Source: Pseudonocardia oroxyli (GTDB taxonomy: Bacteria > Actinomycetota > Actinomycetes > Mycobacteriales > Pseudonocardiaceae). Taken from it: a stretch of 38,030 nucleotides of DNA. The notes below the pieces were generated by a model that was given only the letters and a program-made list of their open reading frames with translations, had not been told where the DNA came from and did no database searches. Position 1 is the first letter of the stretch. The number at the start of each line of letters is the position of its first letter. A program made the position numbers and the translations under genes. Shown one piece after another: positions 7,676 through 15,084 of the stretch. The DNA lies in the NCBI RefSeq assembly GCF_900102195.1, contig NZ_FNBE01000027.1:1-38030 (forward strand), read 5' to 3'.

Positions 7676-8563
7676 GTGTGCGGGATCGTCGGACTCCACC
7701 TGCGTGACCCGCAGCTGTACCCGCAGCTCGGCCGCCTGCTGGAGACCATGTTGTGCCAGGTCGTCGAGCGCGGGCCCGACTCGGCCGGGGTCGCCGTGTA
7801 CGGCGACCGCCGCCGGGTCCCCGAGGGCCACGCGGCGGTGTCGGTGCTCAGCCGCGAGCGCGAGGCGCTGCGGGCGATCCCCGGCGCCGTGGTGACGGAG
7901 GCGGGGGACACCGTCGTCGTCGCGGCCCCGGCCGAGCCCGCCGAGCTCGTCGCCGCGGTGCGGGCGGCGGACCCGGCGGCGACGGTGATCGGTGCGGGGC
8001 ACGACCTGGCCGTCTACAAGGGGATCGGCCACCCGCGGGTGCTGGCCGAGACCTACGACCTGGTGCACGCGCAGGGCTGGCAGGGGCTGGCGCACACCCG
8101 GATGGCGACGGAGTCCGCGGTCACCCCGCAGGGCTGCCACCCCTTCTCCGTCGGGCCGGACCAGTGCCTGGTGCACAACGGGTCCTTCGCCAACCACGCC
8201 ACGATCCGCCGCGAGCTGGCCGCGGCCGGGCACGTGTTCGACTCGGAGAACGACTCCGAGGTCGCCGCGCGCTTCGTCGCCGACCGCCTCGCCCAGGGCG
8301 AGGACCTCGACAAGGCGCTGCGGCTGCTGTGCGAACGCTTCGACGGCTTCTACACCCTGCTCGTGACCAGCGGCGACGGGTTCGCCGTGGTCCGGGACGC
8401 CATCGCCTGCAAGCCGGCGATCATCGCCGAGACGGACGCGTACGTGGCCATGGCGAGTGAGTTCCGTGCGCTGGCCGGGCTGCCCGGCATCGCCGAAGCC
8501 CGCCTCTACGAGCCCGATCCCGAGCGCGTCTACCACTGGACCCGGGAGGGGGTCACCCCGTGA
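7676..8563 (+). CDS. mgsA: N-methylglutamate synthase subunit A-like (class II glutamine amidotransferase, GlxB/MgsA)
   Basis: 295 residues with the Ntn-hydrolase glutaminase fold. It begins M-C-GIVGL, so Cys2 would become the N-terminal nucleophile after Met removal. GLAHTRMATESAVTPQGCHPF and LVHNGSFANH are the amidotransferase substrate-pocket blocks, and SENDSEVAARFVADRL follows. In N-methylglutamate synthase this subunit releases the amine from the gamma-glutamyl-amide and passes it to the FMN subunit. GAGGAGA precedes GTG 7676, 18 nt after the synthetase. Its stop overlaps the next start (GTGA), indicating translational coupling. Confidence 0.85.
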   Translation: MCGIVGLHLRDPQLYPQLGRLLETMLCQVVERGPDSAGVAVYGDRRRVPEGHAAVSVLSREREALRAIPGAVVTEAGDTVVVAAPAEPAELVAAVRAADPAATVIGAGHDLAVYKGIGHPRVLAETYDLVHAQGWQGLAHTRMATESAVTPQGCHPFSVGPDQCLVHNGSFANHATIRRELAAAGHVFDSENDSEVAARFVADRLAQGEDLDKALRLLCERFDGFYTLLVTSGDGFAVVRDAIACKPAIIAETDAYVAMASEFRALAGLPGIAEARLYEPDPERVYHWTREGVTP

Positions 8564-9234
8564 ACGAGCCGGTCGTCGTCGATCTCGCCACGAGCTCGGT
8601 GCGCGCGCTGAACGCCGAGCTGCACGCACCCGGCGCCAAGTCCTACGAGGTCCGCTCCCCGCAGGGCGCGCACGCCATCGCCGCCGGGGTGGACAGCGAG
8701 ATCACCGTCGACGTGCGCGGGCACGTCGGCTACTACGCCGCCGGCATGAACGACGGCGGGCGGATCACCGTGCACGGCAACGCCGGCACCGGGGTCGCGG
8801 AGAACATGATGTCCGGCACCGTGCGGGTCACCGGCGACGCCTCGCAGTCCGCGGGCGCCACCGCCCACGGCGGGCTGCTCGTGATCGAGGGCTCGGCGTC
8901 GATGCGGTGCGGCATCTCGATGAAGGGCGTGGACATCGTCGTCGGCGGGGACATCGGGCCGATGTCGGCGTTCATGGCCCAGGCGGGCAGGCTCGTCGTC
9001 TGCGGGAACGCCGGGGACGACCTCGGCGACTCGATCTACGAGGCCCGGATCTACGTCCGCGGGACGGTCGGCTCGCTCGGCGCGGACTGCGTCGAGAAGC
9101 AGATGCGGCCCGAGCACCTGACCGAGCTGCGCGACCTGCTCGCCGAGGCGGGCCTGGACCACGATCCCGCGCAGTTCCGCCGCTACGGCTCCGCCCGCCG
9201 CCTCTACCACTTCACCTCGGGGAACACGTACTGA
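8560..9234 (+). CDS. mgsB: N-methylglutamate synthase subunit B-like (GXGXG-motif protein, GlxC/MgsB)
   Basis: 224 residues corresponding to the GXGXG beta-helix domain at the C-terminus of glutamate synthase large subunits, here as a separate polypeptide as in GlxC/MgsB. The repeating Gly-rich turns are plain: GHVGYYAAGMNDGGRITVHG, NAGTGVAENMMSGTVRVTG, then GGLLVIEGSASMRCGISMKG and GNAGDDLGDSIYEARIYVRG. The role is structural and helps form the ammonia/amine tunnel with the FMN subunit. It starts at GTG overlapping the previous stop by 4 nt and ends TGATG with the next ATG overlapping, so the three subunits are probably made in fixed ratio. Confidence 0.85.
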   Translation: MNEPVVVDLATSSVRALNAELHAPGAKSYEVRSPQGAHAIAAGVDSEITVDVRGHVGYYAAGMNDGGRITVHGNAGTGVAENMMSGTVRVTGDASQSAGATAHGGLLVIEGSASMRCGISMKGVDIVVGGDIGPMSAFMAQAGRLVVCGNAGDDLGDSIYEARIYVRGTVGSLGADCVEKQMRPEHLTELRDLLAEAGLDHDPAQFRRYGSARRLYHFTSGNTY

Positions 9235-10595
9235 TGAGCACCGAACCCACCCACCCCGTGAGTGGCGATGGTCGCTCCAGCGACTATCGCCACTCACGGG
9301 GGCTGCGGGAGTCCGCGACCTTCGACCGCGCCACGATCGCCGGGATCCAGCGCGCCGCGGCGACCGGCGTCTACGACATCCGCGGCTGGGGCGCCAAGCG
9401 TCCGCTCCCCCACTTCGACGACCTGCTCTTCCTCGGGGCGTCGATGTCCCGGTACCCGCTCGAGGGCTACCGGGAACGCTGCGACACCGACATCGTCCTC
9501 GGGGACCGCAACGCGCGGTCCCCCCTGCACCTCGCCACCCCCGTGACCATCGCGGGCATGTCCTTCGGGGCCCTGTCCGCCCAGGCCAAGGAGGCCCTCG
9601 GCCGGGGAGCGTCAGAGGTGGGCACCTCGACCACCACCGGCGACGGCGGCATGACCCCCGAGGAGCGCGGCCAGTCCACGCACCTCGTCTACCAGTACCT
9701 GCCGAGCCGGTACGGCATGAACCCCACCGACCTGCGCAAGGCGGACGCCATCGAGATCGTGCTCGGCCAGGGCGCCAAGCCCGGCGGCGGCGGGATGCTC
9801 CTGGGCCAGAAGATCTCCGAGCGCGTCGCGGGCATGCGCACGCTGCCTGCGGGCATCGACCAGCGCTCGGCCTGCAGGCACCCGGACTGGACCGGCCCGG
9901 ACGACCTCGCCATCAAGATCCTCGAGCTGCGCGAGATCACCGACTGGGAGAAGCCGGTCTACGTCAAGATCGGCGCCTCCCGCACCTACTACGACGTGAA
10001 GCTGGCGGTGGCCTCCGGCGCGGACGTCGTCGTCGTCGACGGGATGCAGGGCGGCACCGCCGCCACCCAGGACGTGTTCATCGAGCACGTCGGCATCCCC
10101 ACCCTCGCCGCGATCCCCCAGGCCGTGCAGGCCCTGCAGGAGCTGGGCCTGCACCGCAGGGTCCAGCTGATCGTCTCCGGCGGGATCCGCACCGGCGCGG
10201 ACGTCGCCAAGGCCATGGCCCTGGGCGCCGACGCCGTCGCGATCGGCACCGCCGCCCTGATCGCCCTGGGCGACAACGACCCCCGGTACGCCGAGGAGTA
10301 CCGGGAGCTCGGCTCCGACGCCGGGTTCTACGACGACTTCCAGGACGGCCGCGACCCCGCGGGCATCACCACCCAGGATCCCGAGCTGGCCGCGCGGCTC
10401 GACCCGGTCGAGGGCGGCAGGCGGCTCGCGAACTACCTGCGGGTGCTCACCCTGGAGGCCCAGACCATCGCCCGTGCCTGCGGCAAGGCGCACCTGCAGC
10501 ACCTCGAGCCCGAGGACCTCGTCGCCCTGACCATCGAGGCCGCCGCGATGGCCCGGGTCCCGCTCGCCGGCACCTCCTGGATCCCCGGTGCCTGA
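9234..10595 (+). CDS. mgsC: N-methylglutamate synthase subunit C-like (FMN-binding glutamate synthase domain, GlxD/MgsC)
   Basis: 453 residues of the glutamate synthase FMN-binding barrel. Blocks are AATGVYDIRGWGAKRPLPHFDDL, ATPVTIAGMSFGALS, GQGAKPGGGGMLLGQKIS, VYVKIGASRTYYDVKLAVASGADVVVVDGMQGGTAAT and QLIVSGGIRTGADVAKAMALGADAVAIGTAAL, which form the FMN and 2-oxoglutarate site. A full glutamate-synthase Cys motif for a 3Fe-4S cluster is not obvious. ATG 9234 overlaps the MgsB stop. An unusual feature is a 46-bp palindromic repeat (9255-9300) lying in frame in codons 8-23, adding a VSGDGRSSDYRHSRG segment before the conserved LRESATFDR start. An in-frame GTG at 9258 lies inside the repeat; the next ATG (MSRYPLE) is too late. 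Confidence 0.87.
   Translation: MSTEPTHPVSGDGRSSDYRHSRGLRESATFDRATIAGIQRAAATGVYDIRGWGAKRPLPHFDDLLFLGASMSRYPLEGYRERCDTDIVLGDRNARSPLHLATPVTIAGMSFGALSAQAKEALGRGASEVGTSTTTGDGGMTPEERGQSTHLVYQYLPSRYGMNPTDLRKADAIEIVLGQGAKPGGGGMLLGQKISERVAGMRTLPAGIDQRSACRHPDWTGPDDLAIKILELREITDWEKPVYVKIGASRTYYDVKLAVASGADVVVVDGMQGGTAATQDVFIEHVGIPTLAAIPQAVQALQELGLHRRVQLIVSGGIRTGADVAKAMALGADAVAIGTAALIALGDNDPRYAEEYRELGSDAGFYDDFQDGRDPAGITTQDPELAARLDPVEGGRRLANYLRVLTLEAQTIARACGKAHLQHLEPEDLVALTIEAAAMARVPLAGTSWIPGA
9255..9300. repeat. GTGAGTGG-family palindromic hairpin inside the mgsC-like coding region
   Basis: Two 21-nt arms with tetraloop TCCA (9276-9279) pair at every position but one, which is a G-T wobble. The left half from 9252 shares 26 consecutive bases with the copy at 27333. 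It starts about 20 nt after the mgsC start codon and is a multiple-of-three tolerated insertion in the variable N-terminus. Confidence 0.85.
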
Positions 10596-11754
10596 GGTCG
10601 TCGTCGTCGGCGGCGGCCTCGAGGGCTGCGCCACCGCCTGGGCGCTGACCCGGCGCGGGATCACCGACGTCGTGATCGTGGAGCGGCACACCGTCGGCTC
10701 CGGCGGGACCGGCAAGTCCTCCGGCATCGTGCGCTGCCACTACGGGGTCTCCTCGCTCGCCGCGATGGCCACCCAGGCCCTGGAGTTCTTCGAGGCCCAC
10801 GCCACCGAGGTCGGGTTCCGGCAGACCGGCTACGTCGTGGGCGTCGGGCCCGAGAACGTGGCCGCCCTGCACGCCTCGATGGCCGACCAGCGCGCCGTCG
10901 GGGTCCGCACCGAGGACCTCTCCGCCGACGAGGTGCGCACGCTCTGGCCCGTCGCCGACCTGGCGCCCTTCGGCGCCTTCGCCTGGGAGGACCGCGGCGG
11001 CTACGGCGACGCCTACCGGACCGCCCAGTTCTTCGCGGGCGTCGCCCGCAGGGCCGGGGCGACCCTGCGTCAGGGTGCGACGGTCGCGGAGATCCTCGTC
11101 GAGCGCGGCCGGGCCGCGGGCGTGCGGCTGACCGACGGCACGGAGATCGGCGCGGACGCCGTCGTCGTCGCCGCCGGGCCGTGGTCGGTGCCCCTGCTCG
11201 CCGCACAGGGCGTCGACCTGCCGATCACCGTGCACCGCGAGCAGATCGTACTGATCGACCCCGGCCTGGATCTCGGCCCCGTGCCGGTGTTCTCCGATCT
11301 CGTGTCGCTGCAGTACGTGCGCCCGGAGACCGGCGGGGAGATCCTCTTCGGCAACTCCGACCTCGCCGAGCTCGAGGTCGCCGACCCCGACCACTACTCC
11401 GACCAGGCCACCGAGGCGTTCCTCGAGCTGACCGTCGAGAAGGTGGGCACCCGGTTCCCCGGTCTGCAGAACGCGTCCATCGCGTCCTCCTACGCCGGCT
11501 GCTACGACGTGACCCCGGACTTCAACCCGGCCGTCTCCGCGACCGGCGTCGACGGTCTCATCGTCGCCGCCGGGTTCTCCGGTCACGGGTTCAAGATCTC
11601 CCCCTCGGTCGGCCGGCTCGTCGCCGACCTGGTGATCGAGGGCAGCAGCAGCCACCCCGACATCCCGGAGTCCGACTTCCGCCTCTCCCGCTTCGCCGAG
11701 GGCGCCCTGCTCCGCAGCCCCCACCCCTACGTCGGCGCGGGCGAGATGCGCTGA
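10588..11754 (+). CDS. FAD-dependent oxidoreductase, SoxB/DadA type (probable N-alkylglutamate oxidase/dehydrogenase)
   Basis: 388 residues of the D-amino-acid oxidase superfamily. PEVVVVGGGLEGCATAWAL is the N-terminal Rossmann FAD site with the acidic VIVERHTVGSGGTGKSSGIVR strand end; GADAVVVAAGPWS and the C-terminal DGLIVAAGFSGHGFKISPSVG are the usual second and third FAD blocks. The family includes sarcosine oxidase beta subunit and the N-methylglutamate dehydrogenase FAD subunit. GTG 10588 overlaps the MgsC stop by 8 nt, so it is the fifth gene of the operon. The expected reaction is oxidation of N-alkylglutamate to glutamate plus aldehyde. The companion SoxA, SoxD and SoxG-type subunits seen in methylotrophs are absent here. 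Confidence 0.8.
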   Translation: MPEVVVVGGGLEGCATAWALTRRGITDVVIVERHTVGSGGTGKSSGIVRCHYGVSSLAAMATQALEFFEAHATEVGFRQTGYVVGVGPENVAALHASMADQRAVGVRTEDLSADEVRTLWPVADLAPFGAFAWEDRGGYGDAYRTAQFFAGVARRAGATLRQGATVAEILVERGRAAGVRLTDGTEIGADAVVVAAGPWSVPLLAAQGVDLPITVHREQIVLIDPGLDLGPVPVFSDLVSLQYVRPETGGEILFGNSDLAELEVADPDHYSDQATEAFLELTVEKVGTRFPGLQNASIASSYAGCYDVTPDFNPAVSATGVDGLIVAAGFSGHGFKISPSVGRLVADLVIEGSSSHPDIPESDFRLSRFAEGALLRSPHPYVGAGEMR

Positions 11755-11758
11755 CCCG

Positions 11759-12175
11759 TCAGCCCCGCCGGTCGAGGATCCGCCCCAGCAGGGCGGCGAG
11801 TCGGTTCTTCTCGGCGGCCGACAGCCCCGCCGTCAGCGGATCGACCGACGAGGTCACCTCGGCGTGCAGGGCCGTGGCCAGCCGCATCCCCTCCGCGGTG
11901 AGCGCGACCCGCACCGAGCGTCCGTCCTCCTTGCTCGCCGAGCGACGGACGAGGCCGGCGCGCGCCGCGCGGTCGACGAGCCCGCTCACCGACGAGCGGT
12001 CGAGACCGAGGTGCTCGGCGAGGTCGGCCATCCGGGGCTCGCGGTCGCGCAGGATCGCGAGCAGCCGGAGCTGGGTCAGCGACAGGTCGTGCGCGGACGC
12101 GATCTTGCTGAGCATCGCCGTCATGGTGAACGACACCTGCACGAGCCCGTCGAGCAGCTCGGTCTCCCCGTCCAC
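11759..12175 (-). CDS. MarR-family transcriptional regulator
   Basis: 138 residues. The winged helix is LSLTQLRLLAILRDREPRMADLAEHLGLDRSSVSGLVDRAARAGLVRR followed by the wing SKEDGRSVRVALTAEG, standard for MarR. It starts at GTG 12175 and diverges from the MDR oxidoreductase at 12249, with palindromic sites between them; regulator next to an oxidoreductase target is the usual arrangement for MarR redox or phenolic sensors. There is no Cys in the DNA-binding region that would mark an OhrR-type thiol sensor, so a small-molecule ligand is more likely. It converges on the FAD gene of the amine operon with a 4-nt gap. Confidence 0.85.
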   Translation of the reverse strand: MDGETELLDGLVQVSFTMTAMLSKIASAHDLSLTQLRLLAILRDREPRMADLAEHLGLDRSSVSGLVDRAARAGLVRRSASKEDGRSVRVALTAEGMRLATALHAEVTSSVDPLTAGLSAAEKNRLAALLGRILDRRG

Positions 12176-12191
12176 GCCGCCATCCTAGACA

Positions 12192-12232
12192 TAGTTGGGA
12201 TCACCACCTAATCTGATGGGGAATACCAACTA
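12192..12232. promoter_or_regulatory. MarR operator candidates
   Basis: TAGTTGG (12192-12198) with CCACCTA (12204-12210) makes a near-perfect dyad with a 5-nt centre, the size of a MarR site. A second half-site CCAACTA (12226-12232) is the exact complement of the first arm. They cover the space between the divergent MarR and MDR genes and would cover both promoters. Confidence 0.55.
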
Positions 12233-12248
12233 GTTTCCGGGAGCCGAC

Positions 12249-13172
12249 ATGAAGGCAGCACTGGTCACCGACTTCACCCGCCCACCCCGCTACGCCGAGG
12301 TCCCCGCGCCGACGGGGCCCGGAGTCGCAGTCACCGTCCTGGCTGCGGGCCTGCACCCGCGGGTGCGCTCGCAGGCCGCGGGCACCCACTACGCCGACCG
12401 CGGCGAGCTGCCGCTCGTCCCGGGCCTCGACGGGGTGGGGCGAGACGGCGAGGGCGTGCTGCGCTACTTCGTCCTGCCGGACACGCCGCAGGGGTCGATG
12501 GCCGAGTCCACGATGATCGACCCGCGGCGGAGCGTCGCGCTCCCGGACGACGCAGACGTCGCGGCGCTGGCCGCGGGGATGAACCCGGCGATGTCGTCCT
12601 GGTTGGCGCTGCGCAGGCGCATCCGGCTCGAGCCCGGCGCCTCGGTGCTGGTCCTGGGTGCCGCCGGCAGCGCGGGACGACTCGCGGTGCAGGTGGCGCG
12701 GCTCCTCGGCGCAGGCCGCGTGACGGGCGCCGCCCGTCGACCCGAGCGTCTCGCGGACCTGCGGCTCGACGCCGTGGTCGACCTCGCCGCCGCGGACGGC
12801 TCCGCCTGGGCCGAGGCGGGGGACGTCGACGTCGTGCTGGACTACGTCTGGGGTGCGCCTGCGAGTCGGGCGATGGTCGGCCTGGTCACCGCGCGCAGCG
12901 ACCGGGGGCGCCCGCTGGACTGGGTGCAGATCGGCTCCGTCGCCGGTGCGTCGGCGGAGGTGCCGTCGGCGGCGTTGCGGGCGTCCGGCCTGCGGATCGT
13001 CGGCAGCGGCCAGGGCTCCGTCCCCACCGCGGACATCGTCGAGGAGCTGCCGGCGATCGCGGCCGCCCTCAGCGCGGGAGACCTGCAGGTGGACGCCGAC
13101 CCGCGCCCGCTCAGCGAGATCGAGCGGGTGTGGACCGAGCCCGCCGACCGGCGGATCGTCCTCACCCCGTAG
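12249..13172 (+). CDS. zinc-less MDR-family quinone oxidoreductase-like protein
   Basis: 307 residues of the medium-chain dehydrogenase/reductase superfamily. The GroES-like N-terminus (MKAALVTDFTRPPRYAEVP) leads into the Rossmann block ASVLVLGAAGSAGRLAVQVARLLGAGRVTGAARR, an AxGxxG-type NADPH site as in quinone oxidoreductases. The catalytic-zinc Cys and His of alcohol dehydrogenases are not seen, and the protein is shorter than the usual 320-350 residues. GGGAG precedes ATG 12249. It is probably induced by a reactive carbonyl or quinone through the divergent MarR protein; the substrate is unknown. Confidence 0.8.
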   Translation: MKAALVTDFTRPPRYAEVPAPTGPGVAVTVLAAGLHPRVRSQAAGTHYADRGELPLVPGLDGVGRDGEGVLRYFVLPDTPQGSMAESTMIDPRRSVALPDDADVAALAAGMNPAMSSWLALRRRIRLEPGASVLVLGAAGSAGRLAVQVARLLGAGRVTGAARRPERLADLRLDAVVDLAAADGSAWAEAGDVDVVLDYVWGAPASRAMVGLVTARSDRGRPLDWVQIGSVAGASAEVPSAALRASGLRIVGSGQGSVPTADIVEELPAIAAALSAGDLQVDADPRPLSEIERVWTEPADRRIVLTP

Positions 13173-13210
13173 CCGAGGTCTCCCGGCCACAGCGTCGCCT
13201 CAGGGTCGCC

Positions 13211-13412
13211 TCAGTGGCCCTTCGACCGGCCCGCGACGGCCGGGACGACCGTCGCCTGGATGACCCACCGGGCGAACCGGGCGTCCATGCTCGTGCGCTC
13301 CCGCACCGCGTTGACCACGCGGTCGCGCGCCCGGCCCGGCTCGGACCAGGCGGTGTCGAAGTCCAGCTCGATCCCGGCCTCCCCCGGGCACATCCGGGCC
13401 CCGGCGACCCGC
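13211..13412 (-). pseudogene. 3' remnant of an unrecognised gene
   Basis: The frame ending at 13211 reads as natural protein (ARMCPGEAGIELDFDTAW, then RARDRVVNAVRERTS and MDARFARWVIQATVVPAVAG) for about 65 codons back to roughly 13412, where protein-like text ends and a different gene's text begins on the other strand. It could be expressed as a 60-residue protein from an ATG at 13393, but that start has no ribosome site. I do not recognise the family. It is probably the C-terminal end of a gene cut by a rearrangement. Confidence 0.4.
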
Positions 13413-13873
13413 AGGGGCCCGCCCACATCGAGATCAAGCTGCCCGCCGACGGCGACCCCGGGCTGATCGAGCTCGGCGCCCGGCTGCCCGGGGCCGGCAT
13501 CCCGTCCCAGTGGGAACGACACAGCGCCCTGCGGCCCTACGCCGACACCCTCGCCGTCCATCTCGGCGAACCCCCGAGCACCCTCGAGCCGGGTTTCGAC
13601 GCCCGGCTCGGAATGTGCTTCATCCGCCACGACGGCCCCGCCGGGATCCTCCACGCCGTCCACGGCCTGGACGCCGTGCGGACCTGGACGGGCGTCGAGG
13701 GTGTCACCGCGACGCCGCCGGGCGGCCCCGTCGGGACCACCACGGCCCTGGGCGCCGAGATCGCCAAGGTCCGGCTCGCCGCACCCGACGACACCCGGCT
13801 CGCCGCGCTGATCGCCCGTGTGCGCGCCGCAGTGCACGTGGAGGTGGTGGAGCGGGAGGCCAGTGCGGCGTGA
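13412..13873 (+). pseudogene. 3' remnant of an ATP-grasp enzyme
   Basis: From about 13412 the plus frame reads QGPAHIEIKLPADGDPGLIE, then LGARLPGAGIP, the C-terminal metal-binding part of ATP-grasp ligases (equivalent to the IEVNPRLGG block), followed by a typical tail with CFIRHDGPAGILHAVHGLD and GAEIAKVRLAAPDD. Only about 150 of the expected roughly 400 residues remain; the ATP-binding N-terminal and central domains are missing and no start codon with a ribosome site is present. It abuts a truncated gene on the opposite strand. Confidence 0.6.
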
Positions 13874-13879
13874 GGAGGG

Positions 13880-15028
13880 TCAGACCGGGGCGATGGACAG
13901 GCTCGTGACGAGCTCGCCGTCGGTCGCGAAGTCGAACGCGAACGTCAGCGGACCACCCGGGAAGTCCCCGTCGCCGGAGGCCACCATCCGGTCGCCGCCG
14001 AACGAGATCGGGGTGATCACGATGCGGGGGTCGATCAGGTGGCTCTGGATCCAGCCGCGGATGGCGGCGGGGGTGCCGTGGGTCGCGCCGTCGTCCGCGA
14101 CGGTCGCCCCGGGGGCGAACACGGCGAGCAGGGCCTCCGCGTCGTGCGTGTTCGTGGCCGCGACGAAGGTCTGCACGGCCGCGGGCAGGTCGATCGACGG
14201 CAGGTCCGCGCTGCGCGAGAGCTCCTCGTTCCGGCGGAGCTCCGCGAGGGCGTTCTCGTGCACGGCGATCGCGACCTCGTACCCGGAGTCGCCCAGGACG
14301 ATCCGGTGCGGCGGAACGGGCGCGTTCATCGCGCTCAGCACGGCCTGCACACCGCGCACGGGATCGCCCGCCTGCTTGCCGTCCTGCTCCACGAACGCCG
14401 CCTTGACCCCCTCGATCAGCGGCACGTAGGCGTCGACGGTCTCGTCGACGGGCTCGCTCTCGAAGCTCGCGTAGGCCTTGGTGCGGAACGCTCCGGGCTC
14501 CACGACGAGCACCCGCACCCCGAACGGGGCGACCTCCTCGCGCAGGGTCTCCGACAGGCCTTCGAGGGCGAACTTCGCCGCCGAGTAGTAGCCGAACCCC
14601 GCCGCGCCCGCGAAGCCCGCCACCGACGACATGTTCACGATCCAGCCGTCCCCGCGCGCCCGCATGCCCGGCAACACGGCGCGGACGACCTCGACCACCG
14701 CGAACAGGTTCAGCGCGAAGGTGCGGCGGACCAGCTCGTCCCGAGCGCCCTCGACGGAGCCGAACCATCCGCGGCCCGCGTTGTTGACGAGCACGTCGAT
14801 CCCGCCGAACCGCTCCTCCGCCGCCGCGACCGCCGCGCGCACCTGGTCCGCGTCGGTCACGTCGACCTCGAGGACCAGCACCCGGTCGCCGTACCGCTCG
14901 GCCCAGTCCCGCAGTTCGGAGGGACGACGCGCGGTCACCGCCACGCGGTCGCCCTCCCGCAGCGCGGCCTCGGCGTAGGTCAGCCCGAATCCGCCGGGCG
15001 TGCCACCCGTGATGAACCAGGTCCTCAT
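13880..15028 (-). CDS. short-chain dehydrogenase fused to an NTF2/SnoaL-like domain
   Basis: 382 residues. The first 265 or so are a classical SDR: GGTPGGFG nucleotide loop, VDVTDADQV, NNAGRG, MSSVAGFAG and YSAAKFALEG (YxxxK active site). From about residue 275 an NTF2-like fold follows (AAVQTFVAATNTHDAEALLAVFAPGATVADDG ... GTPAAIRGWIQSHLIDPRI), similar to SnoaL/ketosteroid-isomerase-like polyketide cyclases. Such a fusion suggests one protein that reduces and binds or isomerises a hydrophobic substrate. GGAGAG before ATG 15028 fixes the start; the longer frame to 15097 would cross the operator. It is divergent from, and probably repressed by, the TetR protein at 15085. Confidence 0.82.
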   Translation of the reverse strand: MRTWFITGGTPGGFGLTYAEAALREGDRVAVTARRPSELRDWAERYGDRVLVLEVDVTDADQVRAAVAAAEERFGGIDVLVNNAGRGWFGSVEGARDELVRRTFALNLFAVVEVVRAVLPGMRARGDGWIVNMSSVAGFAGAAGFGYYSAAKFALEGLSETLREEVAPFGVRVLVVEPGAFRTKAYASFESEPVDETVDAYVPLIEGVKAAFVEQDGKQAGDPVRGVQAVLSAMNAPVPPHRIVLGDSGYEVAIAVHENALAELRRNEELSRSADLPSIDLPAAVQTFVAATNTHDAEALLAVFAPGATVADDGATHGTPAAIRGWIQSHLIDPRIVITPISFGGDRMVASGDGDFPGGPLTFAFDFATDGELVTSLSIAPV

Positions 15029-15055
15029 GATCTCTCCGATCGCTATAGAATCTTG

Positions 15056-15078
15056 TGTAGCGCTACATGGTCTACCAT
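15056..15078. promoter_or_regulatory. TetR operator region (nested palindromes)
   Basis: TGTAGCGCTACA (15056-15067) is a perfect 12-bp palindrome, followed directly by ATGGT-CT-ACCAT (15067-15078). CGCTAT at 15041 and ATAGCG at 15077 add an outer pair. They fill the space between the divergent SDR and TetR genes, the expected position for autoregulation and repression of the SDR. Confidence 0.65.
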
Positions 15079-15084
15079 AGCGGC

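Noticed and set aside
8457..9233. Upstream extension of the MgsC-like frame
   Set aside because: The frame is open but its text is Arg/Ala-rich shadow of MgsB; ATG 9234 overlapping the MgsB stop is the natural start.
13130..13411. N-terminal part of the plus-strand frame ending at 13873
   Set aside because: The text before about 13412 is low-quality shadow of the opposite-strand fragment; only the later part is ATP-grasp-like.
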